The notes: generated by a model not told the origin, from the sequence alone. A stretch of DNA of 64,000 bases from Candidatus Bathyarchaeota archaeon (GCA_026014595.1 JAOZHY010000016.1:1-64000), one strand, 5' to 3'; shown: positions 29,319 to 39,189, counted from the stretch's first letter. Translations and numbers: made by a program.

Positions 29319-30209
29319 TTACGCGGATAGGTAGTCGATGATTTTCCTGTAGAGGTCTTTGTCAAGTCGGTCTTCGTAGCCTGCGTAGATGCTTGGGTTA
29401 TCATTGACCTCCACCACCACGAATTCGCCGTCCGCTTCCTTAATGTCCACACCGTACAGCCCTTTGCCAACCACGCTGCACGCCTTCAATGCCGCTTCCT
29501 TGACCTGTTGAGGCGCGTTCTGTTTTTTCAGCGAGACTGTTCTGCCCCAGACGACTGTAGGTTTGCCTCTGAGTTTGGCGCCGTGCTTCCATTTGCCCTT
29601 CGGAATCATGTACTTACACACGTACAGGACCTCGTTGTTGAGGACGCCGACTCGCCAGTCGAAGGCTGTGGGCACGAACTTCTGCACTGCCAAAACATCA
29701 GATTTTCGGAAGTATCTTTTGGCGACTTCTCTGAAGCTGGTTTCGCAAGCGGCTTTCTCCACGAAACGGGAGAAGCTGGTGTAGGGCGCCTTTATCACGA
29801 CAGGCTTTCCCAGCGTGCGGAATATTTGTGCGATTTTTTTGTGGTGCAGCTCGTCCTTGTTCAGGAAGACTGTTGGGATTCGGGGCACGTTGTATTTCTC
29901 GAACAGCGCGTACTGGTGGATTTTGTTGGCGCATATCTGTATGGATTCAGGGTCGTCGATGACTCTTAACCCTAGTTCCCAAGCGGTTTTTGAGACGATA
30001 TATGCGGTGTTCAGCGGATCCGTGGTTGCCCGTATGAAAACAGAATCGTACCGTGGAATTTCCGAGATGTCCTCCCTAAAAAGGAAATGAAATTCCCGAC
30101 CTGACTCTTCTGCCGCATGCTTAAAGTTTTGAAGGGCAGCTTCTTCCCTAGGGTCAGAGAAATTGTATTTCTCGACGAAACAAGCGATTTTAGGCACCGA
30201 AGTTGTCAC
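29319..30209 (-). CDS. RimK-like ATP-grasp protein
   Basis: FIRATTDPLNTAYIVSKTAWELGLRVIDDPESIQICANKIHQYALFEKYNVPRIPTVFL, KPVVIKAPY, VVEVNDNPSIYAGYED. Confidence 0.88.
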   Translation of the reverse strand: MTTSVPKIACFVEKYNFSDPREEAALQNFKHAAEESGREFHFLFREDISEIPRYDSVFIRATTDPLNTAYIVSKTAWELGLRVIDDPESIQICANKIHQYALFEKYNVPRIPTVFLNKDELHHKKIAQIFRTLGKPVVIKAPYTSFSRFVEKAACETSFREVAKRYFRKSDVLAVQKFVPTAFDWRVGVLNNEVLYVCKYMIPKGKWKHGAKLRGKPTVVWGRTVSLKKQNAPQQVKEAALKACSVVGKGLYGVDIKEADGEFVVVEVNDNPSIYAGYEDRLDKDLYRKIIDYLSA

Positions 30210-30882
30210 CTTGCTGCATGAGCAGCATAACCTCTCTTTGAATAGTTTTCATGTCTAACGGAGAAAACTCGGCCGTTCTCAGGGGCTGAAGACCGCAGAG
30301 ATACGTTTTATCCTCGGCTTTTTGGACGTGCAGTTTGCAGACTGGGATTTTGAAAAGCGAGTAAACTTGCTCAGAGATTCTCCTGGTTTCCTCGTCTTGC
30401 TCGCATTTGCCGAAGAACGATTTGAAGGAGACCATTTTGCCCCTGAGCGGCTGGGCGCACACGGCGAACTTGTAATTCATGCCCAAGCTTTTCACTGCAC
30501 GGTACAGTGCGCTCCGGTTGTGGGCTGTCTTGTATCCGTCATAGATGAAAGGGTTAACGGCGAAAACGACCACTGGAAAGCCAAGTTCAGAAATTATTTT
30601 CTTCACCGAACCCGTCACAGTAGCCGGCAATGTGGGAATCCCAGCCTTTGATGCTCTTAGCAGGAGGATTGGGGTTCTGTTGGCGTCGATGATGTTCTCG
30701 GTTGTGGGAATCACCTTGTTGCCGAGGACTTCCGCGTGTAGGGACACGTAGTAGCCTGTTTTGAGGTAGCGGTAATCAGTGTTTATGTTGAGAATTGCGC
30801 TCTTGATTGAAGAGTCTAGAAACGTTGAAGGCTTTATCGCGTGTAAGTCTTTTGTTAGGTCGATGCTTGAAACGACCAACAC
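30190..30882 (-). CDS. RLAN-like (RimK-like ATP-grasp N-terminal) domain protein, stand-alone
   Basis: SAILNINTDYRYLKTGYYVSLHAEVLGNKVIPTTENIIDANRTPILLLRASKAGIPTLP resembles the RLAN signature; overlaps the ATP-grasp ORF by 20 bp. Confidence 0.75.
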   Translation of the reverse strand: MLVVSSIDLTKDLHAIKPSTFLDSSIKSAILNINTDYRYLKTGYYVSLHAEVLGNKVIPTTENIIDANRTPILLLRASKAGIPTLPATVTGSVKKIISELGFPVVVFAVNPFIYDGYKTAHNRSALYRAVKSLGMNYKFAVCAQPLRGKMVSFKSFFGKCEQDEETRRISEQVYSLFKIPVCKLHVQKAEDKTYLCGLQPLRTAEFSPLDMKTIQREVMLLMQQGDNFGA

Positions 30883-31204
30883 TCATAGGACACCAGGTAA
30901 CAAAAGGCGAATAACAACGCAGGCGTATTTAAAATTAACTATGCGTTTTACTCACGTTCTGAAGAAAATCTGGTCTTCTTTAGACTATTCGCCCTCAAAT
31001 AAGACCCCTCTCTACACTTCTATGTAAGGCGTCAATACACATGAGTGACACTATTTTTTCGATAGCGTCATGTTGCTGCTTTTTTCTCAGCTGAAAAGTG
31101 CTAAACGATGGGATGGTCTGCACCATCCAATTATCTGTGGAAATTCGAGTTTTAGGAGGAAGTTTTATATCGAATATGTTTATCTAGCTTTGTCTGTGAC
31201 CTTG

Positions 31205-32263
31205 ATGGCTTCGAAAAAGGCACCATTATACATGGTGACTTGGCGGTGTACCAGAAGATGTGTTGGCAGCTGCCTATATTGCAGTTACACTCCTGAATAC
31301 GCCAAAGACACCGAGATAGATACCAAAACCGCCTACAAGATGGTTGACGAAATTCACGATTTCGGCTCGCCATGGTTCGGCATAAGCGGTGGAGAACCAC
31401 TTGTAAGGAAAGACATTTTTGACGTCATAGCGTACGCTGAAAAGGAGTACGGAATGGAAGTCAGTCTGATAACCAGCGGGTTTGCTTTCGACCAAGAACG
31501 CCTCGACAAGCTCGTGAAGTACGAGGTACATACGGCGGTCAGCGTGGACGGTAACAGGGAATCAAACGACATAATCAGGCGCAAAGGCAGCTACGATAAG
31601 GCTATTTACGCAATGAAGAAACTCTCTGAAAACGGCATCCTCGATTGCATAGTAACCACGATGACAAAGTACAACATCAAAGATATGGCTCATCCAGCAG
31701 CGCTCGGAGAAGAATACAAAGCCCGAATGGTCGTCTACCACAATCTGGTTCCAGTGGGCAGAGCAGGCTCCAACATGCCTGATTTAGCGCCTACACCAGA
31801 AGAGTACGAAGCAGCCTTCAACGAGATCTACGATCTGCAAGTGAAGCTGGCTGGAAAAGTTAAAATCAACGTTTACGCGCCTTTCTACGCGAGAATCGTG
31901 CGCCAGAAAAACCCCACATACTTCTGGGACTGGTTCCAAGAAGGCTTCCTTGGAAAATGCACCATCGGCGGAAACTATGTAAGCGTAACTGAGAACGGAG
32001 ATTACAGGTCATGCGGCTTCCACGAAGGCTACAGACTTGGAAACCTGAAGGATAAAAAGCTCACACAAGTTTGGGATGAACTCCAGCACAGTGAACTGCA
32101 CCTCAAACTACGTGACAAGAGCAACCTGAAAGGAAAGTGCGGCGTATGCGAGTATCGCGAAATCTGCGGCGGTTGCAGGACGCGCGCCGAATACTACACT
32201 GGCGACCTGTTCGAATCTGACCCAGCGTGCGCGTACATTCCGAAAGTGCTGCGTGAACAGTAA
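31205..32263 (+). CDS. Radical SAM/SPASM domain protein
   Basis: TWRCTRRCVGSCLYCSYTPEYAKDTEID and SPASM-like C-terminus CGVCEYREICGGCRTRAEYYTGD; start set to ATG 31205 instead of 31070. Confidence 0.87.
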   Translation: MASKKAPLYMVTWRCTRRCVGSCLYCSYTPEYAKDTEIDTKTAYKMVDEIHDFGSPWFGISGGEPLVRKDIFDVIAYAEKEYGMEVSLITSGFAFDQERLDKLVKYEVHTAVSVDGNRESNDIIRRKGSYDKAIYAMKKLSENGILDCIVTTMTKYNIKDMAHPAALGEEYKARMVVYHNLVPVGRAGSNMPDLAPTPEEYEAAFNEIYDLQVKLAGKVKINVYAPFYARIVRQKNPTYFWDWFQEGFLGKCTIGGNYVSVTENGDYRSCGFHEGYRLGNLKDKKLTQVWDELQHSELHLKLRDKSNLKGKCGVCEYREICGGCRTRAEYYTGDLFESDPACAYIPKVLREQ

Positions 32264-32345
32264 ACATTTCCTTCTTTCTTCTGAACTTTAAACGGTAATT
32301 AGTATTCGTTCTCTTTCTGAAACTGTCTTTAAGATACACTTTGCT

Positions 32346-34667
32346 TTAAGAAGTGGCTTTTATCCGGAAGATGACGTATCGGTCATTCGCGTAGATCAGC
32401 TCTAGCAGCTTGCAGTTGACGATTTTGGTGTCAAGCTGATTTTTGTCGTACACTATGAATTTTATGTTGTTCGCGTTGATGTAGTCATGGTAATCTCGAC
32501 TGCTGACCACAAATGTTGTCGCAGGCTTAGTGTCGAACATGTTTTTCAACTCGTTGGGTTGTTGCATAGCTGAATAGCTGTTCTTCGAGAAAGTTAGAAC
32601 CTGATAAGAGAAAGATACTGTTTGGTTGACGCTTATCTTGTCGAAGTTGTACTGGAACCGCACCGCGTCAATCTGCATGTTGGCTAAGGCGCCAACATTG
32701 CCCCAGTCAGGCAACTCCTCGAACCTGAGCCCGAAAGCAACCGCGTTCTCATCGTCGTAGAACCCAACATAGTTGTCTGTTAAAGTTGAGCGAGTAAAGT
32801 TTACGACTGCCCACTCATTCCCCTGAGAGTTTGAAGGATTGCTCCATGGGTTCTGCCAATCCAAAATACCTGGCACATAAGCTTTCAGGAATGAGAATTG
32901 CAAATCAAAGAAGTTGCTCACGTACAGGGATACATTTGTGATGTCGCTTCTGAGAGCGGTCACTGTCCAAGTAACGTTCAGCGGATAACTGTCATTTTGC
33001 ATAAGAACTGTTTGAGACACAGCTACCTCGCCGTTGGAGTAGCTGATTAACAGCTTCTTCGGCATGCCGTCGTCTTCAAAAGTTATCTCCCGGCTGAAGA
33101 TGGACAGCTTCAGGTCGTTGTAAGCGACGCCGTTTTTCTGATACGACACAGTGTCTCCGTCGGCTGCTGAGTACGAAACTCGCTTCCAGACATCGTTTAT
33201 GGACACGTAGTTTTCGTCCGAAATGGCGCCCTTTGCTTCATAAGCTTGCACCAGAGTTAACGGATGCTCCATCTCGTAAGATAAATCTAAAACAGACTCC
33301 GCAATCTGGTTCCGTTCTATGACAGGGTCTGTTGCTGCTATAACATTTTTTCCTGAAAACATCGTGAACCAGAACCCAGGGATGTTTGTAACAACCACTG
33401 TTGCGTTGCCGGGATAATGGGTGCTAAGCCAAACGCCCGCGTCGTACGCCTTCAAGTCGGAGGTTGAATAGTACACGCTTCCTTCCATGATTTTTCCGTA
33501 AACTGTCCCAAAGCGAAACACAAACAGCAAGCACACCAGTATAATCACGGTAGCGGTCACTGCTCTCAACCGGAGTCTTTTCCAGCTTTTCCTGTGGTTA
33601 ATGTAGAAAACTGAAACCTGTTTCCCTGCGAAGCTGAGTGTAACAGCCGCGAGAATAACCATGGGCGGCATCAAGTAATAAATAAACCATTGGAAAGGCA
33701 AGTACAGCCCGAACAGGTGAGATTCAGCCAAAATGAACGGGACAAGAAAACTTAAAAACAGGATAATGAAAAAAAGTGTTTCCTTTTTTGCTCTCAAGTT
33801 AAAGAAGGCAAAGAAAATGCCAGCGAGGGCAATTATGAACACGAAGCCGAAATTTATCATAAAAGCGTTGAGAGTTGTGGCTGGGACCTGATACAACGTT
33901 GCCTTCTGCATTAGAAAAACGTGTTCGATGAGCACGCCGAGGTAAGGCAGCATCGCCTGAAGATAGTAGAGAGAGAACGCTATTCCCCCGCCTAGAATCA
34001 CGGCGATGAGCGCCTTAAGATGGGTACCTCTGGACTTTATGAGCATATACAAGATAATCGGCGGCAGAATCAGGACTGTTAGAAACGTGGTTAGCTGATG
34101 AGACAAAACCAGAGAAAACGCCGCAAAAAAAGCCACCACAATGTACCCGAAGTCCATCGCTGCTAGCGGCAGGTACAGGAGCAGCAAAAACAGGAACGCC
34201 AAACCGAGCACCGTGGTATAACCACCCCACAGGTTTAGCTCGTACATTGGAACACAGAACAGCAGCAAAACCGCCGCGATGCCCCCGATTTTCCTGCCGA
34301 AAAACTTAGAACCTAACAGATAAACCGAGAAGAACAGCAACCAGTCGATGAGTACAGCTAGCGTCTTCTCAAGTAATATCAACTGCGTAAAACTGGTTGT
34401 GCCTGTGAAGGAGATAAGCATGGCGAGTAGAATCTGGAACAGAGGCGGAGTCCATCCAAGGTTTTCCAACGGTATTTTTCCTGTCTCAAGGAAAATCTGG
34501 GCTTTTTTCAAGTGGACAGCGGGGTCATTTCCCAAGACCAGACCGTTCATGGATATGACGGCGTAGAAGAGGACAAGAATTAGGGCTGAGAAAACTGCCG
34601 CAAACGTGATCTCGAGGAGCTTTTTCTTCTCGCTGGTAAGCGTTAACGAGATTACGCTGTTCCCCAT
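32346..34667 (-). CDS. Large multi-pass membrane protein with C-terminal extracellular domain (GT-C glycosyltransferase-like)
   Basis: 773 aa; many TM helices; loop LGNDPAVHLKKAQIFLETGKIPLENLGWTPPLF. Confidence 0.65.
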   Translation of the reverse strand: MGNSVISLTLTSEKKKLLEITFAAVFSALILVLFYAVISMNGLVLGNDPAVHLKKAQIFLETGKIPLENLGWTPPLFQILLAMLISFTGTTSFTQLILLEKTLAVLIDWLLFFSVYLLGSKFFGRKIGGIAAVLLLFCVPMYELNLWGGYTTVLGLAFLFLLLLYLPLAAMDFGYIVVAFFAAFSLVLSHQLTTFLTVLILPPIILYMLIKSRGTHLKALIAVILGGGIAFSLYYLQAMLPYLGVLIEHVFLMQKATLYQVPATTLNAFMINFGFVFIIALAGIFFAFFNLRAKKETLFFIILFLSFLVPFILAESHLFGLYLPFQWFIYYLMPPMVILAAVTLSFAGKQVSVFYINHRKSWKRLRLRAVTATVIILVCLLFVFRFGTVYGKIMEGSVYYSTSDLKAYDAGVWLSTHYPGNATVVVTNIPGFWFTMFSGKNVIAATDPVIERNQIAESVLDLSYEMEHPLTLVQAYEAKGAISDENYVSINDVWKRVSYSAADGDTVSYQKNGVAYNDLKLSIFSREITFEDDGMPKKLLISYSNGEVAVSQTVLMQNDSYPLNVTWTVTALRSDITNVSLYVSNFFDLQFSFLKAYVPGILDWQNPWSNPSNSQGNEWAVVNFTRSTLTDNYVGFYDDENAVAFGLRFEELPDWGNVGALANMQIDAVRFQYNFDKISVNQTVSFSYQVLTFSKNSYSAMQQPNELKNMFDTKPATTFVVSSRDYHDYINANNIKFIVYDKNQLDTKIVNCKLLELIYANDRYVIFRIKATS

Positions 34668-34668
34668 T

Positions 34669-37008
34669 CTATGCGAAGCCTCTTTTCACCATGAATACTG
34701 CAACGGCATCGTTAATAAACACCAAACCAAAAGCTGGGTCATCTGCAAATTTCGGCATAATTTCAGAATCTCGGCAAGCGATGTATGAGACGTTCCAGTC
34801 GGCGACAGCTTTCCGATAGTCAAAAACGTCAAGGGCAGGAGAATCTGGAGCTATCTTTTGGTATGTGTTTAGGTTTTCAATGATAATTTTGTTAAAATAG
34901 TCTGCTGTTACTTCTGGGCTCTGATAATACTCCAAGCGATCGGTGACTGAGTAGGCGGTTGCTGAAAATTGGATTTCTCCGCGGGTTTTTCCTTGCATGT
35001 TGTAGTCTAATTCAAAGATGCAGGGATTTTCACGATTAACCACGTCCACATTCGGCTGTTCCTTGGCGAAGATTAGTTGGCTGAAAGCTTTCACTCCCTC
35101 ATCCAGTAGGGCAATTGTGTTGTTCTGCTGGGTCAGCACCCTGCCATTGCTGTGCACGATGAAGTCAAGCCAGTCTAGAGAAACACCGGTAGCTGCAGTT
35201 AACGTGATTGACATGTTCACGAACCGTGATCCTCTGTAGACTGTGATTAACTCAGTGTAGTTGAAATAGTTGTTTCCTTTTGTGACGGTTACTGTGGCGT
35301 GGTCAGAGTCGTTTTCCATATGCATTTCTTTCACCGTAAGCTGGTCTAAAGTTATCGACATTGGGCTGTCACTAACGCGATATTTGACCTGGGTTTCGCT
35401 GTTGTTGAAGTTCAGGAACGAGTAGGGGAAGTACGTCCAGTTGAGCTTCGCCACGATAACTGGGTTGTGTCGCGCGATGTATCCGCCGTCCTCTCGGACT
35501 TGAATTAAACCGTTATCTATCATGTAGTCCGTGTCAAGCAGCAGCTTCGCAGCCTTTGCGGGTTCAAACTCGCGGGCAAGTGTCAGGTACTGTGGATCAA
35601 CCGCACTCAAGGTTGGGCGTTGCGCGAAGCCTGAGAACCACCAGCCGTAAAGGGCATCGGAAACGAAGACTGAGCCGATGGGCGTGTTTTGCCTTGCCCA
35701 TTGTATAGCCTCGTATTCTGGGTCGTTCATGACTTGGTAGAAACTCTGCACCGTCACGCCCTGCGATGGTGTTAGGAAGATTGGCACGGCAAAAAAAGCC
35801 ACCAGCAGTAACCCGACGACGAAGGAAGAGTAGAGGTTCTTGCGGGTCAAGCGGGGCATCAGCCACTTTGTGACTCGGCTACTCTTTGCGGCTTGAGACG
35901 TTTGCTTTGTGAACGATAGGTACGTGTCCACTATGCGCGCGAAGAACCCGGAGCCGTGGTCAATTCCTAGCGCGATAATGATAATGACTGGCAGAACCGT
36001 GTAGTACAGGAACCGATTGTAATCCGTGTAAAGCCCAACCAAGAACGTTTGGGTGAAGAGCAATGGAACCAGAATCCAAATAGCCATGAACAAACTTGGA
36101 ACGGTGAAAAAGTGGTTTCTGTACTTCTTCGAGAAGAAAAAGAAGAAGGGAACACAAATCAGCGGCGGCAACACAAGCTCCAGAGGAAGCACCCTCGTCG
36201 AGAGAAGCGCCTGCCTAATGTCAGCTATGCCACCCGTGAATGTATCAGCGTTCGCACTCAAGTATGCAGGCGCAGCATCTATGAGGAACGGAGAAACAAG
36301 GAGAGCTCCAAGGAAAAGGGGCACAAGCCAAACGAGCGCATATGTTCTCGGCACACCGAGTTTTTTCGAAAAAGCCGTTACCAACATCACGGTGAGGAGC
36401 GTTATCAAGACGAAAATGACCGCGCTGAGGGAATGGGTCAGGAAAATGGAACCAGATAAAATCGCTGTCACAGCAAGAAACGGAACGAGAGAGAAGCGAT
36501 CTCTTTGAAGGAATAAATAAAAAACTAGGGGAATCAGCATAAGCGTCACCGCATTGGGGTAGCCGCCCCAGAGAAGCATTTCCACGTCAAAACGCGAGAT
36601 TGCCACCAGAAAAGCCACGATTAAAGCGGCTGGTTCTCCCTGTATCGTTCGAACTATCAAGTAGGCGCACAGGACTATGAGCGAAGAGAACAACGAGACA
36701 ACCACGGAATGCGCCAAGTAATCTGGCATGCCAGTCATCATAATGACGTACGAAACGAAAATGTGGTAGCCGGGGAAAGTTAGCGAAAGCCCGCCGCCCA
36801 TCTGATAGTAATTCCAAAGGAAATTCGTGTTGCCTGACCCTGTTATAGAGTAGATGACGCTCTGATGCAGCCCAATGTCTGCTCCAGGAGGATAAGTAGC
36901 CCAATGCATCAGCAACATGCGATAGGTGAACGCGAACGCAAAAATTAGGAGTAGCAAGAGATATTTTCGCGATGTTCCGAACATGTGCTGCGTTCCCCGA
37001 ATCATCAT
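34669..37008 (-). CDS. Large multi-pass membrane protein, similar organisation (GT-C-like)
   Basis: 779 aa; loop PPGADIGLHQSVIYSITGSGNTNFLWNYYQMGGGLSLTFPGYHIF; many TM helices. Confidence 0.65.
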   Translation of the reverse strand: MMIRGTQHMFGTSRKYLLLLLIFAFAFTYRMLLMHWATYPPGADIGLHQSVIYSITGSGNTNFLWNYYQMGGGLSLTFPGYHIFVSYVIMMTGMPDYLAHSVVVSLFSSLIVLCAYLIVRTIQGEPAALIVAFLVAISRFDVEMLLWGGYPNAVTLMLIPLVFYLFLQRDRFSLVPFLAVTAILSGSIFLTHSLSAVIFVLITLLTVMLVTAFSKKLGVPRTYALVWLVPLFLGALLVSPFLIDAAPAYLSANADTFTGGIADIRQALLSTRVLPLELVLPPLICVPFFFFFSKKYRNHFFTVPSLFMAIWILVPLLFTQTFLVGLYTDYNRFLYYTVLPVIIIIALGIDHGSGFFARIVDTYLSFTKQTSQAAKSSRVTKWLMPRLTRKNLYSSFVVGLLLVAFFAVPIFLTPSQGVTVQSFYQVMNDPEYEAIQWARQNTPIGSVFVSDALYGWWFSGFAQRPTLSAVDPQYLTLAREFEPAKAAKLLLDTDYMIDNGLIQVREDGGYIARHNPVIVAKLNWTYFPYSFLNFNNSETQVKYRVSDSPMSITLDQLTVKEMHMENDSDHATVTVTKGNNYFNYTELITVYRGSRFVNMSITLTAATGVSLDWLDFIVHSNGRVLTQQNNTIALLDEGVKAFSQLIFAKEQPNVDVVNRENPCIFELDYNMQGKTRGEIQFSATAYSVTDRLEYYQSPEVTADYFNKIIIENLNTYQKIAPDSPALDVFDYRKAVADWNVSYIACRDSEIMPKFADDPAFGLVFINDAVAVFMVKRGFA

Positions 37009-37066
37009 TTTTGTTCTTGAATGGACAGAGGAGTGATAGAGTTAAAGTTTAAATATAGAGTTCGAA

Positions 37067-37091
37067 TATAAAAACCGAGGGTATAAAAACC
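37067..37091 (+). promoter_or_regulatory. Tandem TATA-like elements TATAAAAACC x2 upstream of corrinoid-protein/mtrH cassette
   Basis: TATAAAAACC at 37067-37076 and 37082-37091, 15-nt period, ahead of ATG 37115. Confidence 0.5.
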
Positions 37092-37114
37092 AAAAATAGA
37101 AAGTTGGTGTGTAA

Positions 37115-37543
37115 ATGTCATGGCTTAAATCTATGATGGAAAAAGAACCTCCTGAACCAGAGAAACCAATCGGCACAGTAGTCATCGGCAACATTGAACC
37201 TGACATGCACGACACAGCTAAAGAAGCCGTCAGACGAGCACTGAAGAGAGCTGGATTCAAAACCGTTGACGTAGGCAAGAGCGTTGCTCCACAAGTCTTT
37301 GTAGACAAAGCAAAGGAAACCAATGCAAACGTAATTGCTATTTCAGTAAATACCGTACCTGCAAAAAACAACCTGGCAAAACTAGATGAAGCATTGAAAG
37401 CAGCCGGATTGAAAGGCAAAATTGGACTAATCATGGGCGGCGCAGCTGTCAAAAAGGAAGACGCAGATGCAATCGGCGCACTTTTCGGCAAAAACAAAGA
37501 AGAAGCACCTGAATTAGCGAAGAGAGCAATGGGCTTGAAATAA
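37115..37543 (+). CDS. Corrinoid (B12)-binding-like protein
   Basis: TVVIGNIEPDMHDTAKEAVRRALKRAGFKTVDVGKSVAPQVFVDKAKETNANVIAIS resembles the DxHxxG corrinoid motif region (with A in place of G). Confidence 0.8.
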   Translation: MSWLKSMMEKEPPEPEKPIGTVVIGNIEPDMHDTAKEAVRRALKRAGFKTVDVGKSVAPQVFVDKAKETNANVIAISVNTVPAKNNLAKLDEALKAAGLKGKIGLIMGGAAVKKEDADAIGALFGKNKEEAPELAKRAMGLK

Positions 37544-37566
37544 ATTTACAGTTCAGATGAGGCAAG

Positions 37567-38475
37567 ATGATAAAATTCAACACGAAACAAAATATCTACG
37601 AAATAGGGAAAGTGAAAGTAGGCGGTCAACCAGGGGAGCTTCCAACCTTTCTGATAGGTTCTATTTTTTGGCTTGGCCAGAAAATGGTGCAAGATGCAAA
37701 CAAAGGAATTTTTGATGCAAAACAAGCTGAAGATATAATCAACAGAATGCAAGTCCAAAGCGACATAACCGGTGTTCCATTTGCTTTCGACATTGTCGGT
37801 ACGACCGAAGAAGCCTTTGCAAAATACGTCGATTTCGTTGCCAAACACAGCGATGCTCCATTAATGCTGGATGCGATGAGCCCGAAAGTTCGCATGGCAG
37901 CTTCAGAGATGGTAAAGAACGCTGGGCTGCAGGACAGATGCTTGTACAACTCAGTCTACAAGGGCGTAACAGACATGGAACTGGCAAAGCTGAAAGAAAG
38001 CGGAATCAAAATGTCCATCGTACTCGCTGACAATCCAAGAGACAACAGCTTAGACGGAAAAATGGCTGTACTACAAGAAGCCTTGGCGCTAGCGGACAAA
38101 GCTGGAATCACTAAACCACTGATAGACACCGCGATTCCCGCATTCGCTCCAGACATGGGCACAGCAGTCAGAGCTATTCCAAAGATAAAGGAGAAATTCG
38201 GCCACCCCACAGGACTCGGCACTGGAAACGTCGTTACCACGATGGGATGGGTCAAAGCAAACGTCGCTAAAGAGTTCAGAAAAGGACCTGTCACTGCTAC
38301 CAACGCAATAATGCAAACGGTAGGCGCAAACTGGCTAATGTTCGGACCGGCGGAACAAGCGGAATGGGTCTTCCCTGCTGTAGCTATAGTCGACACTTAC
38401 GTAGCGTCTGCAATGGCTGACTTGGATATCCGTCCACTGGAAGAAACCCACCCGATATTCAAAGTCTTCCTCTAA
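37567..38475 (+). CDS. mtrH: MtrH-like methyltransferase (tetrahydromethanopterin S-methyltransferase subunit H family)
   Basis: YEIGKVKVGGQPGELPTFLIGSIFWLGQKMVQDANKGIFDAKQAEDIINRMQVQSDITGVPFAFDIVG... continuous MtrH-like sequence. Confidence 0.92.
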   Translation: MIKFNTKQNIYEIGKVKVGGQPGELPTFLIGSIFWLGQKMVQDANKGIFDAKQAEDIINRMQVQSDITGVPFAFDIVGTTEEAFAKYVDFVAKHSDAPLMLDAMSPKVRMAASEMVKNAGLQDRCLYNSVYKGVTDMELAKLKESGIKMSIVLADNPRDNSLDGKMAVLQEALALADKAGITKPLIDTAIPAFAPDMGTAVRAIPKIKEKFGHPTGLGTGNVVTTMGWVKANVAKEFRKGPVTATNAIMQTVGANWLMFGPAEQAEWVFPAVAIVDTYVASAMADLDIRPLEETHPIFKVFL

Positions 38476-38526
38476 ATCCTCCATCCTTTATTTTTTAACT
38501 TAAGGTGAACTGTTGAAGGGCTGGAA

Positions 38527-38919
38527 GTGGAGCCCACTCATTGGTTTGAAATAATTACCCTGTTCACAGTTTTAACAATACTAATTGTTTATTTCGTTCC
38601 AAGCGATTCGCCGTTCTTCATAATTCGCTACGTGTTCAGCTTCGTTTTCATTGCATTTCTCCCAGGCTACTGCCTTGTCAACATACTGTTCACTAAGAAA
38701 AACAGGCTTGACGTTGTTGAAAACTCGGTGTTGTCAGTGGCTTTGAGTTTTGGCGTAGCTGGACTCCTCGGATTGTTTTTAGGACTTTCCCCAATCGGGA
38801 TTAATTTCACTTCGATAACTTACTCGCTGACGTTGATAGTGTTGGTTTTGTCAGCTATCGCGTTCATTGTAAAAAGAAGAGAATTAAAAGAGCCTCAAGT
38901 GCAAAGCACGGGCATGTAA
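38527..38919 (+). CDS. DUF1616-like membrane protein (GTG start)
   Basis: 130 aa, about four TM segments; FIIRYVFSFVFIAFLPGYCLVNILF...LDVVENSVLSVALSFGVAGLLGLFL. Confidence 0.7.
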   Translation: MEPTHWFEIITLFTVLTILIVYFVPSDSPFFIIRYVFSFVFIAFLPGYCLVNILFTKKNRLDVVENSVLSVALSFGVAGLLGLFLGLSPIGINFTSITYSLTLIVLVLSAIAFIVKRRELKEPQVQSTGM

Positions 38920-39189
38920 GCAATGTGGATCTTCAGGGCTGAAACCTCATGCATACCGCCTTTTCTAACATTCTAATTACATAGCCTAGTCTCAGACAGA
39001 ACTGCTGATGCACCTTGCAACATATTTTCTAAATTTCGCACCGTATGGCTTCTTTATAAGAGTTGTCGTCTAGAACCACACGTCGATTTGACAAGCTCGT
39101 AGCAAGCGTAGAATCGCCAATAACCAACAATCAAAAACGGTCTGGAACATAGAAATCTTTAGATACCTCATGCAACTCAAATATCAGAA

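Noticed and set aside
31070-31204. N-terminal extension of the SPASM radical SAM ORF
   Set aside because: Upstream sequence lacks homology-like content and includes promoter-like region; ATG 31205 preferred
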